Numbered from the stretch's first letter, positions 46,960 through 58,581 are shown. The stretch: DNA of 64,000 nt from Dryococelus australis (GCA_029891345.1 CM057009.1:214145120-214209119); one strand, 5' to 3'. Notes: generated by a model not told the origin, from the letters alone. Program-made: numbers and translations.

Positions 46960-49165
46960 ATATTGCACATAATTAAGGAAAACATAGTTTAGGATTCATT
47001 TCATTTGAGGAAACAAACATATATCACCATATTTCTTATTTACTTATCTATATACAGTAGTTTTTAAGATATCCTGATAAATATTGCTACAATTTGAATT
47101 GTGCGTAAAGTATTTAATGGCTAGGGGTAATTTAATAATGTGGCTAGAAGGTGTCGGTAATTAATAATGCAATAAAAAAAGCATAATGCCAGGAGGCATG
47201 CACTTCATTAGTGAGCCACCCTTTGCCACTCTACATCAGGGGACAAGAAGTAAACAGCACAGTGCTTTCCAACAAAAGGAAAACCCCAGCTTCTGCCCCC
47301 AACATAAGCACCAAGGTGCCCGAGAGGAGGATATGAAAGGAAATATCTCTACTCCCACGTGCAATCGTTCAGCATACGAATAAATAACTATTGAGAAAGG
47401 ATGCTCAGCCCAAAAAAAAATAATTATTAAACATCTAACTCCACTCTCTTACCTTGCTCTCCAATCAGGTACACTGGAACACTCATTGATAAATAAGTTA
47501 AAACATGATAGTGCACTTACCGGGGAAAAACATTAGGTATCAGAAGTATACTCTGGTTTGGGTTTTTATTTGTCCCATTTTACCACACACACAATGAGAA
47601 AAGGTAAAATATGAAATAAATTAGCAAACCATTATTTATATTATTAGTATTAAGGATTCTTCAAATTGGTTACCGTTAACAGCCTCTTTTTGTTATGTTT
47701 TCATACTTTTTTTTTCCCCCAGCAAAATTAACTTGGCATGCACCCAAAATTTAACATATTAGCTACGGCTTCCTCACTTTCTCATTTTTTTTAATTTTAG
47801 GACCAACAAAATTTAAAACTTGTAAACAGAAAATTCTTATGATTGTCCATGCCATTCCATGTCAAAAACCTCTAACAAGGTATTACATTTTTAACATGTT
47901 GTTTTCAAGGATATTTGAGTCCAGTATAAAACATTGTGCAACAAGTTGAAGGCAGCCACTGTCGTGGTGTCATGCAGTAATCAAAACATCACATGCCAAA
48001 ATGAAAATAAAGTTCTGACCAAATAAAAATTAAAAGGCGGTGTTCGGGCGTTGACACACCACTGTTGCTTAAATCATAACGTTGGTCGTGGTCCCATTAC
48101 GTGAAAAGCACAAAAGGCTGAGATCACATCACCAAAATGGCTAGGTCTTGTAGCCAGGGAACCGTACTGAACAAAATTACAAGGGAAACACAATAAATGA
48201 GCACCAATAATGCAACAAACAATGACTGTAACCACTTATCAAAAGGTAAGTACAAATCACTCACCTAGGCAGTGAAGTATGGCTCTTATGCCATAATAAA
48301 GAAGAAAACTGTTGCAGTAAATTTCAAAATGAACTACATGGTGTGGAAGTAAAATTGTAGAAGATGGGGTCAGCACATTCTTTCATGTACAAAAGTGATT
48401 GTACAATGTTCCAAACTCGTGACATGGCCAGTCAATAAATATCGAAAAGCAATATCGTAGAGTTAAATACAATTGAAATTTACATTTTGCATTTAAATAT
48501 AATTAATGTGACCACAAAAACAAATAAAGGTGTGACATAATTTAATTAATTACAGGAAAGTAACACACAAGCGTAGCACATTATAGCCAAGAAAATCAAA
48601 ACTTTTATACCAAAAATTTAACATTGTGGTACTAGTGCTGTTCATGGCAAATGAATATATTATCCACTATGGTTCAGAATTAACACAAAGTGTAGAGTAA
48701 CATTAAAAAAAGACAAAATACTGTGTACACACTTACACAGTGGTAAAGTAAATAATTTGAACAGATTACCAAAATGAATATAACTATTGTATTCATTATA
48801 TGTTACAGGTGTTGCCCTCTAAAGTGAGAGGCGGCAGATGAAGAAATACATGATATATTATTGCTTTACTACTTGGCAAACAAGAGTGAAATGAAAACAA
48901 TATTTTTATCATCAGAGATAATGGTTATAAATGCCAATAACCTTAATACATAATTACTTTTTTGGTTTGCACAGTTAAATAATAAAAAAAATTAACTTTT
49001 AACACATTAACACTAATGTATTGTTCTGACTGAAAACAAGGGGGAAAAAAAAATAAAATAAAGCAGGCTTTGCAAAAAATAATTTATTGCTAGAAAACAA
49101 TAGAAAAAATTAAGTAAGGAGAGATCATGCTGTAGCATGGCTCAGTAGAAATGTCAATAAGTAAG
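45137..49165. other. Unexplained 4-kb stretch between env and 3' LTR
   Basis: AT-rich sequence with a long (TA)n tract at 46876-46957 and no recognised frame. It lies between the end of the env-like frame and the polypurine tract, where related elements usually have at most a few hundred bases. It may hold a further insertion, but I found no terminal repeats or target duplications. Confidence 0.45.
46876..46957. repeat. (TA)n microsatellite, about 80 bp
   Basis: An uninterrupted alternating TA run, the longest simple repeat in the window. Confidence 0.95.
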
Positions 49166-50600
49166 TTAAACCATAAGTTTTATATACAAGGTGACAGTAG
49201 AGAACAGTACAGCTATGACTGCCATGGTGATATAGTCGTAGTGCCCTGGATCCAATAAAGAAAACAGTTTGTTTTCCTTTACTGGTAGTTCACTATGGTT
49301 CATCTGCCAAGTTGTATCAAGGGCAGTGGTTATGTTATAAAAACGGATACCAGCATTCAGTTGTAATTGAGATAAATCAAAAGATTTCTGATTCAGCCAA
49401 TGAATGGGTAGCACAGTCTGTTGTAAAGGTATTATAGGTGCACGTACATCACACAGATGCATAGCCTCAACAATGATTTGATCTGGTGTAGCAATGTGAC
49501 ATCCACATGGCACAAATAATTCCACACTGCCTAAATTGTGGTTAGTTACACTAACGTTTAGGGACATATTTACACATTGTAAAAATGTTCCATCAGGTGG
49601 ACTGGATAGTACGTAACAGCTTTGACCGTGCCCTTGGGCATGTCTATGGCATATTTGTATTCCAATTGTTCATGATTGGTTGGCAAACCTGTAAGGCACA
49701 GGGATTAAATTGAAAACCTGCCATTTACAATGAACTCTGGTGATAGGTATATGCAAATTAATGACTAATTGGGTTGATGTGAAGGAACACTCAGTAATTT
49801 CATAATGGTAATACTTAACAATATCAGCCATGCCAATGCTTACAGTTAAATTAATTTTGAGCAGCTCTTTATTCAATGTGGTAAGATCCTTACTAAGCTG
49901 TTATTTATTAACTGCATTAAGGGGTAATTTATTCAGTTGACAACTGTGGATGTAACTGCAAACCAGATCTTCAAGAATGATATTATTGATTATTTGCAAA
50001 AGGCTAGAAGAAAGTATTTTTAATTGAGCCTCAATGTTATCCACTTTACTAACAGCTTAGTTGTGTTGTTTCAAAACTTGAGATATTCTATTAATTGTGT
50101 GTGCCAGGGAATTAATCTTACCTTCTACCTGGTGTTGTATGTCATTTATGACTTTGAATTCTACGTTAATTGCCTTGTTGCGTGAAGTTACCTGAAAGCA
50201 TGTTTATCTGAGTGTCAAGTAATGCACGTAAGTGACTATTCGTGAGCATGTTACATCACCATGAACTTACATCTCCCAGGAACTGAATACCTCTCCGTGG
50301 GCGGAAGTGGGTGCTCACATCATCTAGGAATTCTCTAGATACGCCACGTTCTACTACTATCAAATACTCATATATTAACTTTCCATTCTGACACTAAGTT
50401 AAATTGCGATCTGCACATGCTACATGCAAATACTGATCCAGCGCTGCAGGCAAAGTTGGGAAGTGTAATGGGATTGTGTAAACAATCGGTATACTGTCTT
50501 CATAGATAACACGTCAACAGGGGCCCAATAGACCCTGCATGTGTTCAGAAAGTGGCTGGCACTGCTAGAAGGACAGGGAGAATAAAACCTAGTGCAGCCA
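49166..50600 (-). pseudogene. env-like gene of the nested element
   Basis: The - strand frames from about 50530 downward show an F-protein-like or errantivirus-like envelope layout: an N-terminal part, a short basic cleavage-like motif followed by a glycine/hydrophobic segment at about 50280, a heptad-rich region at about 49940-50130, and a C-terminal frame (49166-49567) with several N-glycosylation sites and a hydrophobic anchor (ITMAVIAVLFSTVTLYI) followed by a short tail. Stops and frameshifts break it into at least four pieces. Assignment rests on layout and on resemblance to insect endogenous env proteins by eye. It cannot make a full protein as it stands. Confidence 0.68.
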
Positions 50601-51149
50601 CGACCTTGGCGGCATGGCGAGCAGGACGGAACTCCCCACTCCATCTCTGCAGCTCGTTCATTCATTGGAGTCTTCATGGCAATGGCATGGCGCAGGTGCA
50701 GAGCATAATTCGTGCCTGTGCAGAGCTGCCAACGACGTTTGGTTGCGAGAGCAGCTCCTTGGTGCTACCGTAGTGCTGCTGAACTGGTGCATGGGTTGGC
50801 AGCAGTGGAGCCCCTTCTCCATGCTTCTGGTCGCTCAGCAATTGCCCAGCGGTGAGACGACAGGCAGGAAGACTAAGCAGGTACCTCGTGTTGCCATATT
50901 CCTGCTGTTGCAAACACGTGCTGTGGGCAGCACGTGGACAGCATGTCGCAGATGCGGCGTTACAGGCTTTGTAGGTGGTGCGCCGATCTGCTTCTCCAGT
51001 GGCTCACGTTATGCTGCCCATCTCATATTGACACACTCATAAATGTAACACATTTTAAAAACACATAAAACACTGTACATTTACATAGTGATTAATGAAT
51101 TAAATTATAAAATGATCTTAATTAGTGGACATTAGCGGGCTTTGTATGC
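50601..51149. other. GC-rich stretch between env-like and integrase
   Basis: This part (about 50600-51040) is clearly richer in GC than the rest of the element and has open frames on both strands (142 codons on +, 79 codons on -), none recognised. It may encode the env start or be leader sequence. Confidence 0.35.
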
Positions 51150-52035
51150 CGATTACTAACGGTATAGAATTTAGATATGCCCATCTTGTTGACCTGTATT
51201 CGTATCATTGAGTCGCCCAGGACGTCTACTACCCTTGGTAACGATGTGTAAGGGCTTTTTGTCGTCTTGGTTTCATACACACACAAAATTGTTTATCCGT
51301 AGTGTACATGGCTTGTGGTTTCTATCGAATTGGGCTTTCTACAATTGTGCATGTAATAGATTCACTTAAGTGTTCTCACGGTCTTGCAGTAATTTGTTAA
51401 ACCAGTCATTCACGCAGTCAGAATACTGTGTAGCTATCACCTGTGCGGGGAATACCGCCTTGACAGTGTGTAAAAGATAAAAGGGCTTATACTTCATAGT
51501 GGTGTTGATGCTTGTATTATAATTAAATATAATAAATTTTATGTAAAGATCCCAGTTGGTTTGGTCGGTATTAGCGCAAGCGATGAGCTGCTCACCTACC
51601 ATACAATTGGTGTCTTTAACAAGACCATTGCATTGGGAGTTGTGATTAACTTTTTAATTTCTAATGACATGAGTAGGTTACTAACTTGCTCATTCTGGAA
51701 ACTAGTACCATGATCTGTAAGGATTTGTTCTGGGCAAAACCAAACTGTAATATTACCTGCTTAATAAAGTCTGCGCATGTGGCCGCGTCTATAGGTTTAA
51801 CTGCCTTATCAACAACATAGCGACTTAGATATTCTATCATAACTAAAATGTTGTGGTTACCATGTGCAGTGACAGGGAGGGGACCTTTAGCATCTAGAGT
51901 CCATGTTTTTAAATGATGTTGAGGACGGAATAGATTTCATTTGACCTGCAGGCTTTGTTGTATCAGAGGCTTTGGTTTTTTGGCATACTGGGCAAGCTCG
52001 GACATAGTTTTTCACATCAGCGGACATAGTGTACC
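51150..52035 (-). pseudogene. Integrase of the nested LTR element
   Basis: From right to left: zinc-binding end ADVKNYVRACPVCQKTKA (about 51965-52020), broken core sequence, a segment with ILTDHGTSFQNEQV (about 51680-51725) carrying the second catalytic aspartate, then NTDQTNWDLYIKFIIFNYNT (about 51500-51575) after the expected glutamate region, and a C-terminal part with TKTTKSPYTSLPRVVDVLGD (about 51215-51275). Several stops and frame changes. Domain order and spacing fit Ty3/gypsy integrases. Confidence 0.85.
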
Positions 52036-52760
52036 AATAATAAGTTTGTTTAATCTTCTCTAGTGTTTTAAACTAACTGAAGTTCCCACCCTCAAATATG
52101 GCATCATGGTGTGCCTGAATAGTTTCCTTAACATAGACTTGTGGCACAAGAGTTAGCTTGGTGGGGTTTGGGGTTTACTAACATTCAAAAAATTGTCACC
52201 ATTCGCTGTGATGCCATAACGTCGATTCACTCTACTGTATTTGTTGTCGGCCTGATCTGGGTGAAGTAATGCTAGCTTCAATTGTTTAATGTGATGGTCA
52301 CGTTTGTATTCTCCAACAAATGGTGAGGTATTTACAACAATTGGGCATCAGTGAAAAATTGAGTCGTCGTCAATTTTAATGTACTCTTGGTGATGAGTGT
52401 ACATGGGCAAAAAATGTGGCTGTTCTAGATTATTAACAATGAGGATCTTACAGTTTATCACAGGATCAATACATGTTGTTTCAAGAAGACTTGGGTTATT
52501 TTCCTTAATTATCTATAAGTTCATTTGATACAGTGTAGTGATAATTTTACATATTGCGTGCATTGGGAAAATGTAGTTTGCTAACACCTTAGCTACCTTA
52601 TGTCTGTTCTGAGATTGCAATTCAGTTTTGAAATAGTTTTTTGTATCTCCCAGTGGTTAATGGTGTATTTAACAATATTTTTCTTAATTTCGTCGTGCTT
52701 ATGAACATCTTGTAAAACAGATTCTGCTAATGCTTGGTATACAGATGTGCAAGTGATCAT
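52036..52760 (-). other. Decayed pol between RNase H and integrase
   Basis: Lies where the linker and the N-terminal zinc domain of integrase should be. I see only scattered matches (for example YWYTMSADVKNY at the left edge), with stops in all frames. Confidence 0.45.
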
Positions 52761-53304
52761 TTATTCTTTAACCTCGTATGTGGTGTTGTTAATGGTGACC
52801 TTGTGTGTATGTACTTTCGGTTGAGTAGTGATTCTGCTTAAGGCATCTGGGAGGGTATTTAACTTCACTTTCACAATATGGGGCTCAAAGTCGTACTTAC
52901 TAAGGGCAATTGCCATTTTCTGAATCCTGATGTTATGCTCCGCCATGGATCGCATATATCTGGCATGGTCCGTCAATTTTAAACCGTTGTCCATACAAAT
53001 AGTGATGGAAATTATTGCAGAGGTAACATATGGTCCCAAGTTCTTGTTCTGTCGCATTCCAGCGCAAATCCTTGAACAATAACTTTTTTGAAGCGAACGC
53101 AATGATATATTGCTGCTTTGTTTGTGGTTCTTCCTGTATAAGCGCTTCGCCAACTGCGTCATTACTTGTGTCCCATGCTAAGATTATATTTTCGTTCTCA
53201 TCAATCTTTTGTAATACTGGGGTCTGTAGAATAGCTTTTTTTAAATTAATAAATGCTTTCTGGTGAATGTCCTCCCATTTATAGGTTACATTGTGTTTCC
53301 TCAA
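52761..53304 (-). pseudogene. RNase H of the nested LTR element
   Basis: The frame starting at 53304 runs KWEDIHQKAFINLKKAILQT (RT end), then ILAWDTSNDAVGEALIQEE (first RNase H acidic residue), AFASKKL and WNATEQELGTICY (the E of RNase H). At about 52975 the frame shifts into DHARYMRSMAEHNIRIQ and finishes with VKLNTLPDALSRI, the usual A-D-A-L-S-R end. A single frameshift separates two otherwise long readable parts, the best preserved piece of the element. Confidence 0.87.
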
Positions 53305-54110
53305 TTCAATAAGTGGTTATGCTGTTGTGGCATTATTCATGATGTACCTGCGTAGGTATGAAGTCATGCCTAGGAATGTACGAAGTTTGTAGGAGTTGCC
53401 ATGTGCTCGATAGTGCAAACTTTGTCAGGATCCGTAGAAATCCCTTCAGCGGGGGGGGGGGGGGGGGGGTTTATGATATGTCCTACTACTTTTGCTGTTT
53501 GTTCAGCAAATGTACATTTTTTTGTGTTTACCTTTACATTAAACATACATAGTCATTGTTAAAAACCTTTTTCTATATTTGAGACATGTTCTCAAACAAA
53601 TTTCCTAAAATGAAAGTATCATCGATGTATGCATTCGCTGCATCCATCATAAGGGTCCTAGTAAAGTATTGATAAACATTTGGAAGTACTGAGGGATGTA
53701 CTTAACCCCATTGGTATTCTTTTAACCCAACTCCATCAATTGTAAATGCTAATTTATAATGATCCTGCTTTCTAACAGAGATGCTATAAAAGCCCGAAAA
53801 TAAGTCTAAACTGGTTACATAACAGGAGTTGTGCAGCGCGTTCAAAATGTCCTTTGCACGAGGCAACGGGTATTGTACCCTTGTCAAATATTAAGTTTTC
53901 AGAAATCTGTTAGAAATCTTAACCCTCCATTTTTCTTGGAAACTACCAAACTTGGCGCAGAATAGGGTGAGTCCGCATCCTCGATAATCTCAGCCTTTAC
54001 CATTTCATTAATTTGAATTAAAGGTTCATTATGAATTTTGGGACTGATTCTGAAAGGCCTGGTCGCAATAGTTTTATCTGTTGTCAGATCTGACTTTATT
54101 TAGAAGTTTT
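53305..54110 (-). pseudogene. Reverse transcriptase of the nested LTR element
   Basis: From right to left: KAEIIEDADSPYSAPSLVV and KKNGGLRF (about 53920-54010); YPLPRAKDILNAL and VTSLDLFSGFYSI (53790-53870) with the motif-A aspartate; then a catalytic YIDD at 53618-53629, intact; then KKCTFAEQTAKVVGHII; a 19-base G/C run at 53451-53469; and STDPDKVCTIEHMATPTN (about 53385-53440). Both catalytic motifs survive, but stops, frameshifts and the homopolymer run break the frame. Confidence 0.87.
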
Positions 54111-54725
54111 TCGCCTCCGTTAATTCTAAAATAGTATTTGCAAACCTGTATTTATATCTGTCAATAATACTGGCAATCGCCTGTTTGTTTGGTATTTAAC
54201 TTTTTATTAATATGGGGCAACTGTGTTTGTTCATATTCAAAACTGTGTAATGCATGGCTCTATAGAGTTAGAATCCTCGTGATCTGACCTGCCTGAGTAT
54301 AGTGGTATTTCCATAATCTTCTTAGCATCATGAGAATGGATGAAAAGAGTATTATATTTCAATATTGGGATGACATCATACCGCTTGATGAAATCAACAC
54401 CTGGAATCAAATCTTGTTGTAGATTATCAAAACAACTAAAAAGTTTTGAGGGTAAGTGAAACCAGATATACTTAAGTTGAGTGTTGTTTCGAATTTTGTG
54501 ACGTTAAAACAGATGTCACCCCAACTAAAGTTATTTGCTCGAGTAAAGGGTGAAAGTGCTGATTAGTAATGACTGTGCTTGCTATACTGCTACGAGAGCA
54601 CCCAGTGTCAGCAATGCATAATAATTTTTTCCTTAATGGTGACAAAGATGCGTGGTGTTGCTGTGCGAAGCCAGAAGTGCTGGCATTCTACTTTTGGTGT
54701 GGGGCATGTGTGTTTACATGAGCTA
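54111..54725 (-). pseudogene. Aspartic protease region of the nested LTR element
   Basis: The active-site motif is read as CIADTGCSRSSIAS with DTG at 54601-54609. The following sequence is broken by stops. Position between the CCHC knuckle of gag and the RT start is as expected. Confidence 0.72.
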
Positions 54726-54829
54726 GATTGAGGTGCAGACCTGACCAGTATGTTTTTCAACATTGGCTCATCATTGTGGGCCTTGCTCCTTGTGTTGTGA
54801 AAACAATTAGTACTAGTTATTGTGCTGTT

Positions 54830-56430
54830 TCATGGTGCCTGCTCTACAAAATCATTTCTTGGCGTCAGCCTGAATTTGTTTTTGAACCGCTTAAAACGTT
54901 CACTAGCATTAGTAGAAACTTCAAAATTTTGTTTGGGAAATAACATGCAGTGAAGCGCTTTATGGCCCGCATAAAAACAGAGAGTGCACTTGTCCTGGGC
55001 GAGGCTATGGGGGCCAGCGACTGTTTGCTTGTTCACTGCGTTTTGCTTTGGTTTGGCAACGTCACAATGTGGGGCATGCAGCAACGGCTGTTTGGCAACG
55101 CTGGCCTGGATCGCACAGGGAAGAGAAGTGATGTTGTTGCAACTGACGTGCTGGGCCGGTGACACACGCACAATCCTCTGAGGCGGAGCTTTACCTGACC
55201 TATCTGTTAAAGCCTGTTTTGACGATGATGTGAAATGCAATGTAGCCGTGGCATGTTTGACATTATTTTCTTTTGGTAAGCACATATTTCATTGAACTGG
55301 GGGTGGTTTGTTTGATTGAGGCAGGTTGCTACAGGCATTGAACTTCGTGATATCAGCATATGAATCCTGCGGCACAACTTTATTGAAAATAGCCCTGCAG
55401 GCATCACAAACCTTGTTGTACGTTTCCTGGGTGGGGGAGACACGTTTTTCCTTGGAATTTACGCTACAAACTTCCTTCTGTACATACTAGTAATACCTAT
55501 GTTGCACCCAGAAGGGGCCTGCCTGAGTGTGTGCGTGTGGTTTATAGGGTCCTGGATATGATGGATGTCTATATGGTTCCCGTTTCTGGGTCCATTCATT
55601 TACCGTGGGCCGGTTGTACCTGGTATGAATGTGCGTGTCTCTGTGGGTGGATTGTCTGTACTGGTGTTGAAATTTATACTATTTACCATAGGTTGCGGGT
55701 TGTGGGCATGGTTCGGTGAGTTTGTGTTTTTGAGTCTGTTTAACTGCTGTTTCAACATATTGATCTCCTCCTGGAGTTCGACATGGTGTGTGCTTTGTGA
55801 GTCCTGTTCAATGATCTGTTGGTGTGTCTACATGCCAAGTTCAATGTTTTTAATGTTATATAGCAGCTAGTTTAGTGTTTTGTTTCTCCAATGTCACAAG
55901 TTTGTCGGCAAGGGGTGGTAACAGAGAGTCCTAAATTATGTTAATGATTTCTGGCTCAAGCAATGGTGGTGTACACTTATTCTTGTAAAAAGTTAAATTT
56001 TCAATGTGAGCCTCAGCACTCTCGCCTGGTGGTTGTTTTGTGGAGCATAAGAGCTGTCTGTACTTGTCTGTTGTGTCGATTTTTGTGAATGTGTGCAATA
56101 GTTTTTCTTCAATGTGTTTCCAGGTGATTTCTGCTACACTGGCGTAATAGAGATTCTCGTAAGCCCTCTTTGCAGTTCCTTGCAGATATAACTTTAGTCG
56201 CCGTCATTTCTCAAGGTCTGACCAGTTATTTAAATCGTTGATGGCGTTAAAAGTATCTAAAAATTCCTCTACATTTTCGTAATTCTCTCCTATGAAAGTG
56301 GGGATGTGGTGTGTTTCTGGAATTACATCGTGTTCTGCGGATGTTGTGGTTTTGTGGTTGTGCAGGTGGATTTATGGTGTTGTCAGTGTTCGTGGCAGGA
56401 ATGGAAATTAAATGTGTCTGTGTTGTTTGA
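54830..56430 (-). pseudogene. gag of the nested LTR element
   Basis: The capsid part is visible at about 56120-56310 as FLDTFNAINDLNNWSDLEK and, past a stop, RRLKLYLQGTAKRAYENLYY. It continues through PPGESAEAHIENLTFYKN (about 55990-56045). The nucleocapsid lies in an open frame of 151 codons (54830-55285) with a perfect CCHC zinc knuckle, CTLCFYAGHKALHC (C-x2-C-x4-H-x4-C), and a basic C-terminal end KRFKNKFRLTPRN. Frame changes lie between the two. Confidence 0.85.
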
Positions 56431-57383
56431 AGTGTCTGATGTGGGCGTGGTGTAAGATATCTGCTTGTACCAGGCTTGTTAAATGTTAATAGGTGTTAGT
56501 GTTGAGAAGTATGTTCAAGTGGTGTAAGGTGTTCTGTTGGTGAGGTATGCGATTGTGTTATTACTAGTTAACTGATTTCATAACTGTTTGTGTATTTGAA
56601 CTGCACGTTTAGCATCACGTAAATCAATTAACAGTGTCTTAACTAATTTCATTATATTGTGTGTGGTAGATAGGTGTTCTGTAGTCATGTCGACATGTTA
56701 GAATAAATGTGTGTAGTGTTGTTGGTGCCGTGCACTTTGTGGAACTTATTAGTAATATTAAGTACAATAGAGAAGAAAATGGAAAAAATCTCTGAAACAC
56801 ACACAAAATAAATGGAGATTTCCTTGTTTACAAGGGAACAGGTTGTCCCACTTGCAAAAACAAGCAGTGTACATGCATTAATTATGAATAAGCAAAAATA
56901 AACAGTTGTAAGGCTAGTGGGTGGGCGACGTGACGTCAAGCTGCTAGGCTGGCAAGGCCTCTTACGCGACCTGCTGACTAAGCACTTGGCGTACTAACCT
57001 TCCACACTATCACTTACTGCGCGTGCCCTGACCACATGGGATGTAACAGCTGTTACACTTGCTGGTACTAATACAATAATTTTTATAAACAAGTGACTAT
57101 TGGAAACTACAACAAAATAATTACTGGAACCTATTGGTACTAAGAAACTAATTTTACATGAACAGATTAGCATAAGAAGGTAATGAAAGTACACATTAAC
57201 TCACAGTGAGTTATTACACCTTCGTGCTGTGTGGTTAGTGTGAAGCACGGCCACGTTTGTATTCCTACTTCGATCCTTTCCAGCTGCGTACAAATACCTA
57301 ACATGAAGCGCAACTTAAGAAATTCTATACAAGACGAGCCTGCTCACATACGTGTGAGTTGGGTCGAAAGGTACCTCCACCAG
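56431..57383 (-). other. Leader of the nested LTR element
   Basis: Lies between the 5' LTR and gag. The first bases on the - strand after the LTR are ctggtggaggtacc, so a primer-binding site starting TGG is plausible, though I cannot name the tRNA. No gene is recognised. Confidence 0.5.
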
Positions 57384-57991
57384 TGTAGTACTCCCCTTCC
57401 TCCTAGTTCTTGTTACAAGTTTTACTCCTACTTCAATTTTTCCCTTACGTGGTAACTGTATATATTTTACATTAATGCAATGTGAAGGGGATATCATTGG
57501 GGGTATGTAACCAGATGGGCTTGAGTCAATCAACCTGGAATCTCTTAACACAAACACTTTTATTACATCAATTAAATACAATGTTCAATGTACAAGATAG
57601 GATTTTTTACTCTGATACTGATGCAATTATGTGGCACGCTTGTGCCTTGAAACATTAATATAAACGAAACACTGACTTGCTATAGCCTTGCGCCTAACTG
57701 CCACTTTGGATTATGCTCACCATATAAGAAGTGTCTGAAGACAGCCAAGAGCTTTCCTCAGGCCTAAGTAGTATAGTTGCCCTCGTCTTCAGCCTCGTTG
57801 ATACCTCTTGTTGCACTGGTATGTCTGGGGCGTTCATCTGTGGCAGGGGGGGGCAATGTGCTTAACTTATATAGTCCGCTGCAGTGGGTTATGGGCAATT
57901 GTTGATAAAATAACATTAGCGCTTCACTCTCGTCGCTATACCCGATCATACCTTAGGTGAAATGTATGCGGCCCCTATGGTGGCCGCTACA
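57384..57991 (-). repeat. 5' LTR of the nested element
   Basis: 608 bp, from tgtagtactccccttcctcc to cctatggtggccgctaca on the + strand. It aligns with 44453-45136; by eye the first 60 bases differ at roughly ten positions, so the copies have diverged considerably. It lacks two short segments present in the other LTR. Confidence 0.93.
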
Positions 57992-58440
57992 GAATGTAAG
58001 ACTAAGAGCAGAGTCGTGTCTGATACAGGTTGGTCAACATTTAAAACACAAAGAATGCTGTGTGCGAATGAGTGTTCCCTGTTCATGGTAATTCTCTAAT
58101 GCCATACTGGTATTTACAGTACGCACAACATTGTTTTGATTGTATGTACACTAGGTAAGCACGTCAGAAAAATGTGATTCATTGATTTCCTTTTGAACGT
58201 AGTAAGTAAACCACGTTTGCAATCAATTTTCATTGTGCATAAACTATGCAAGTCAGAAAAAGTATCTTAGTAAATGTTGTTTCCTTTTAGACGTTCAATC
58301 CAATGATACCATATACAACCCACATTCCCATTTGCAATTTCAAAGCTCACCGTCCATACCCTTACCTCGGGTATGTTTGGGGAAATGGGATTACTATCAA
58401 TTGATGCTTCATATAGGATAAAGTTATGACACATGCCACT
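57992..58440. repeat. Right terminal repeat, outer part, after LTR insertion
   Basis: It begins with GAAT, the second copy of the target duplication, then gtaagactaagagcagagtc and gtgtctgatacagg, and continues inverted to the left repeat down to about 58440. Confidence 0.82.
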
Positions 58441-58581
58441 CTAATGATATTAATAAATGACTATGACTCATCACCAGACACATTTTTACGTAAACCGAGA
58501 AAGGGTCGAACTCAACATCATTCACGAGTGCCTACAGAATCCCTCCCAGCCTAGTGAGCAATTACAGACACGTGAAATGCA
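58441..58581. other. Short spacer between two elements
   Basis: No feature recognised between the end of the DDE transposon and the start of the LTR candidate at 58582. Confidence 0.5.

Larger units (their letters stand above)
44453..57991 (-). mobile_element. LTR retrotransposon / endogenous retrovirus-like element, nested
   Basis: Two direct LTRs (44453-45136 and 57384-57991), each TGTAG...CTACA, are flanked by the 4-bp duplication GAAT. On the - strand the order is LTR, TGG-type primer site (ctggtggaggtacc just inside 57384), gag with CCHC knuckle, protease, RT, RNase H, integrase, env-like region, purine tract gaagggggcag, LTR. This is Ty3/gypsy order with an added env. All genes are interrupted. 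At 13.5 kb it is longer than usual for such elements, mainly because of 4 kb of unexplained sequence between env and the 3' LTR. Confidence 0.93.
42390..58440 (-). mobile_element. DDE transposon with ~0.5-kb TIRs, interrupted by an LTR element
   Basis: The left arm (about 42390-42972) is a reverse-complement match to a right arm made of 44382-44452 joined to 57992-58440. Paired landmarks include ttgtatatggtatcgttgg / ccaatgataccatatacaa, ctgtatcagacac / gtgtctgatacag and the cttacattcgtg / cacgaat+gtaag point, which is exactly where the LTR element sits. Without the 13.5-kb insertion the element is about 2.5 kb and carries a decayed minus-strand transposase (42890-43875). Outer limits are approximate. 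Confidence 0.85.

Noticed and set aside
50614..51042. 142-codon + strand frame within the nested LTR element
   Set aside because: It is antisense to the element in its GC-rich part and shows no domain; env and integrase are on the other strand.
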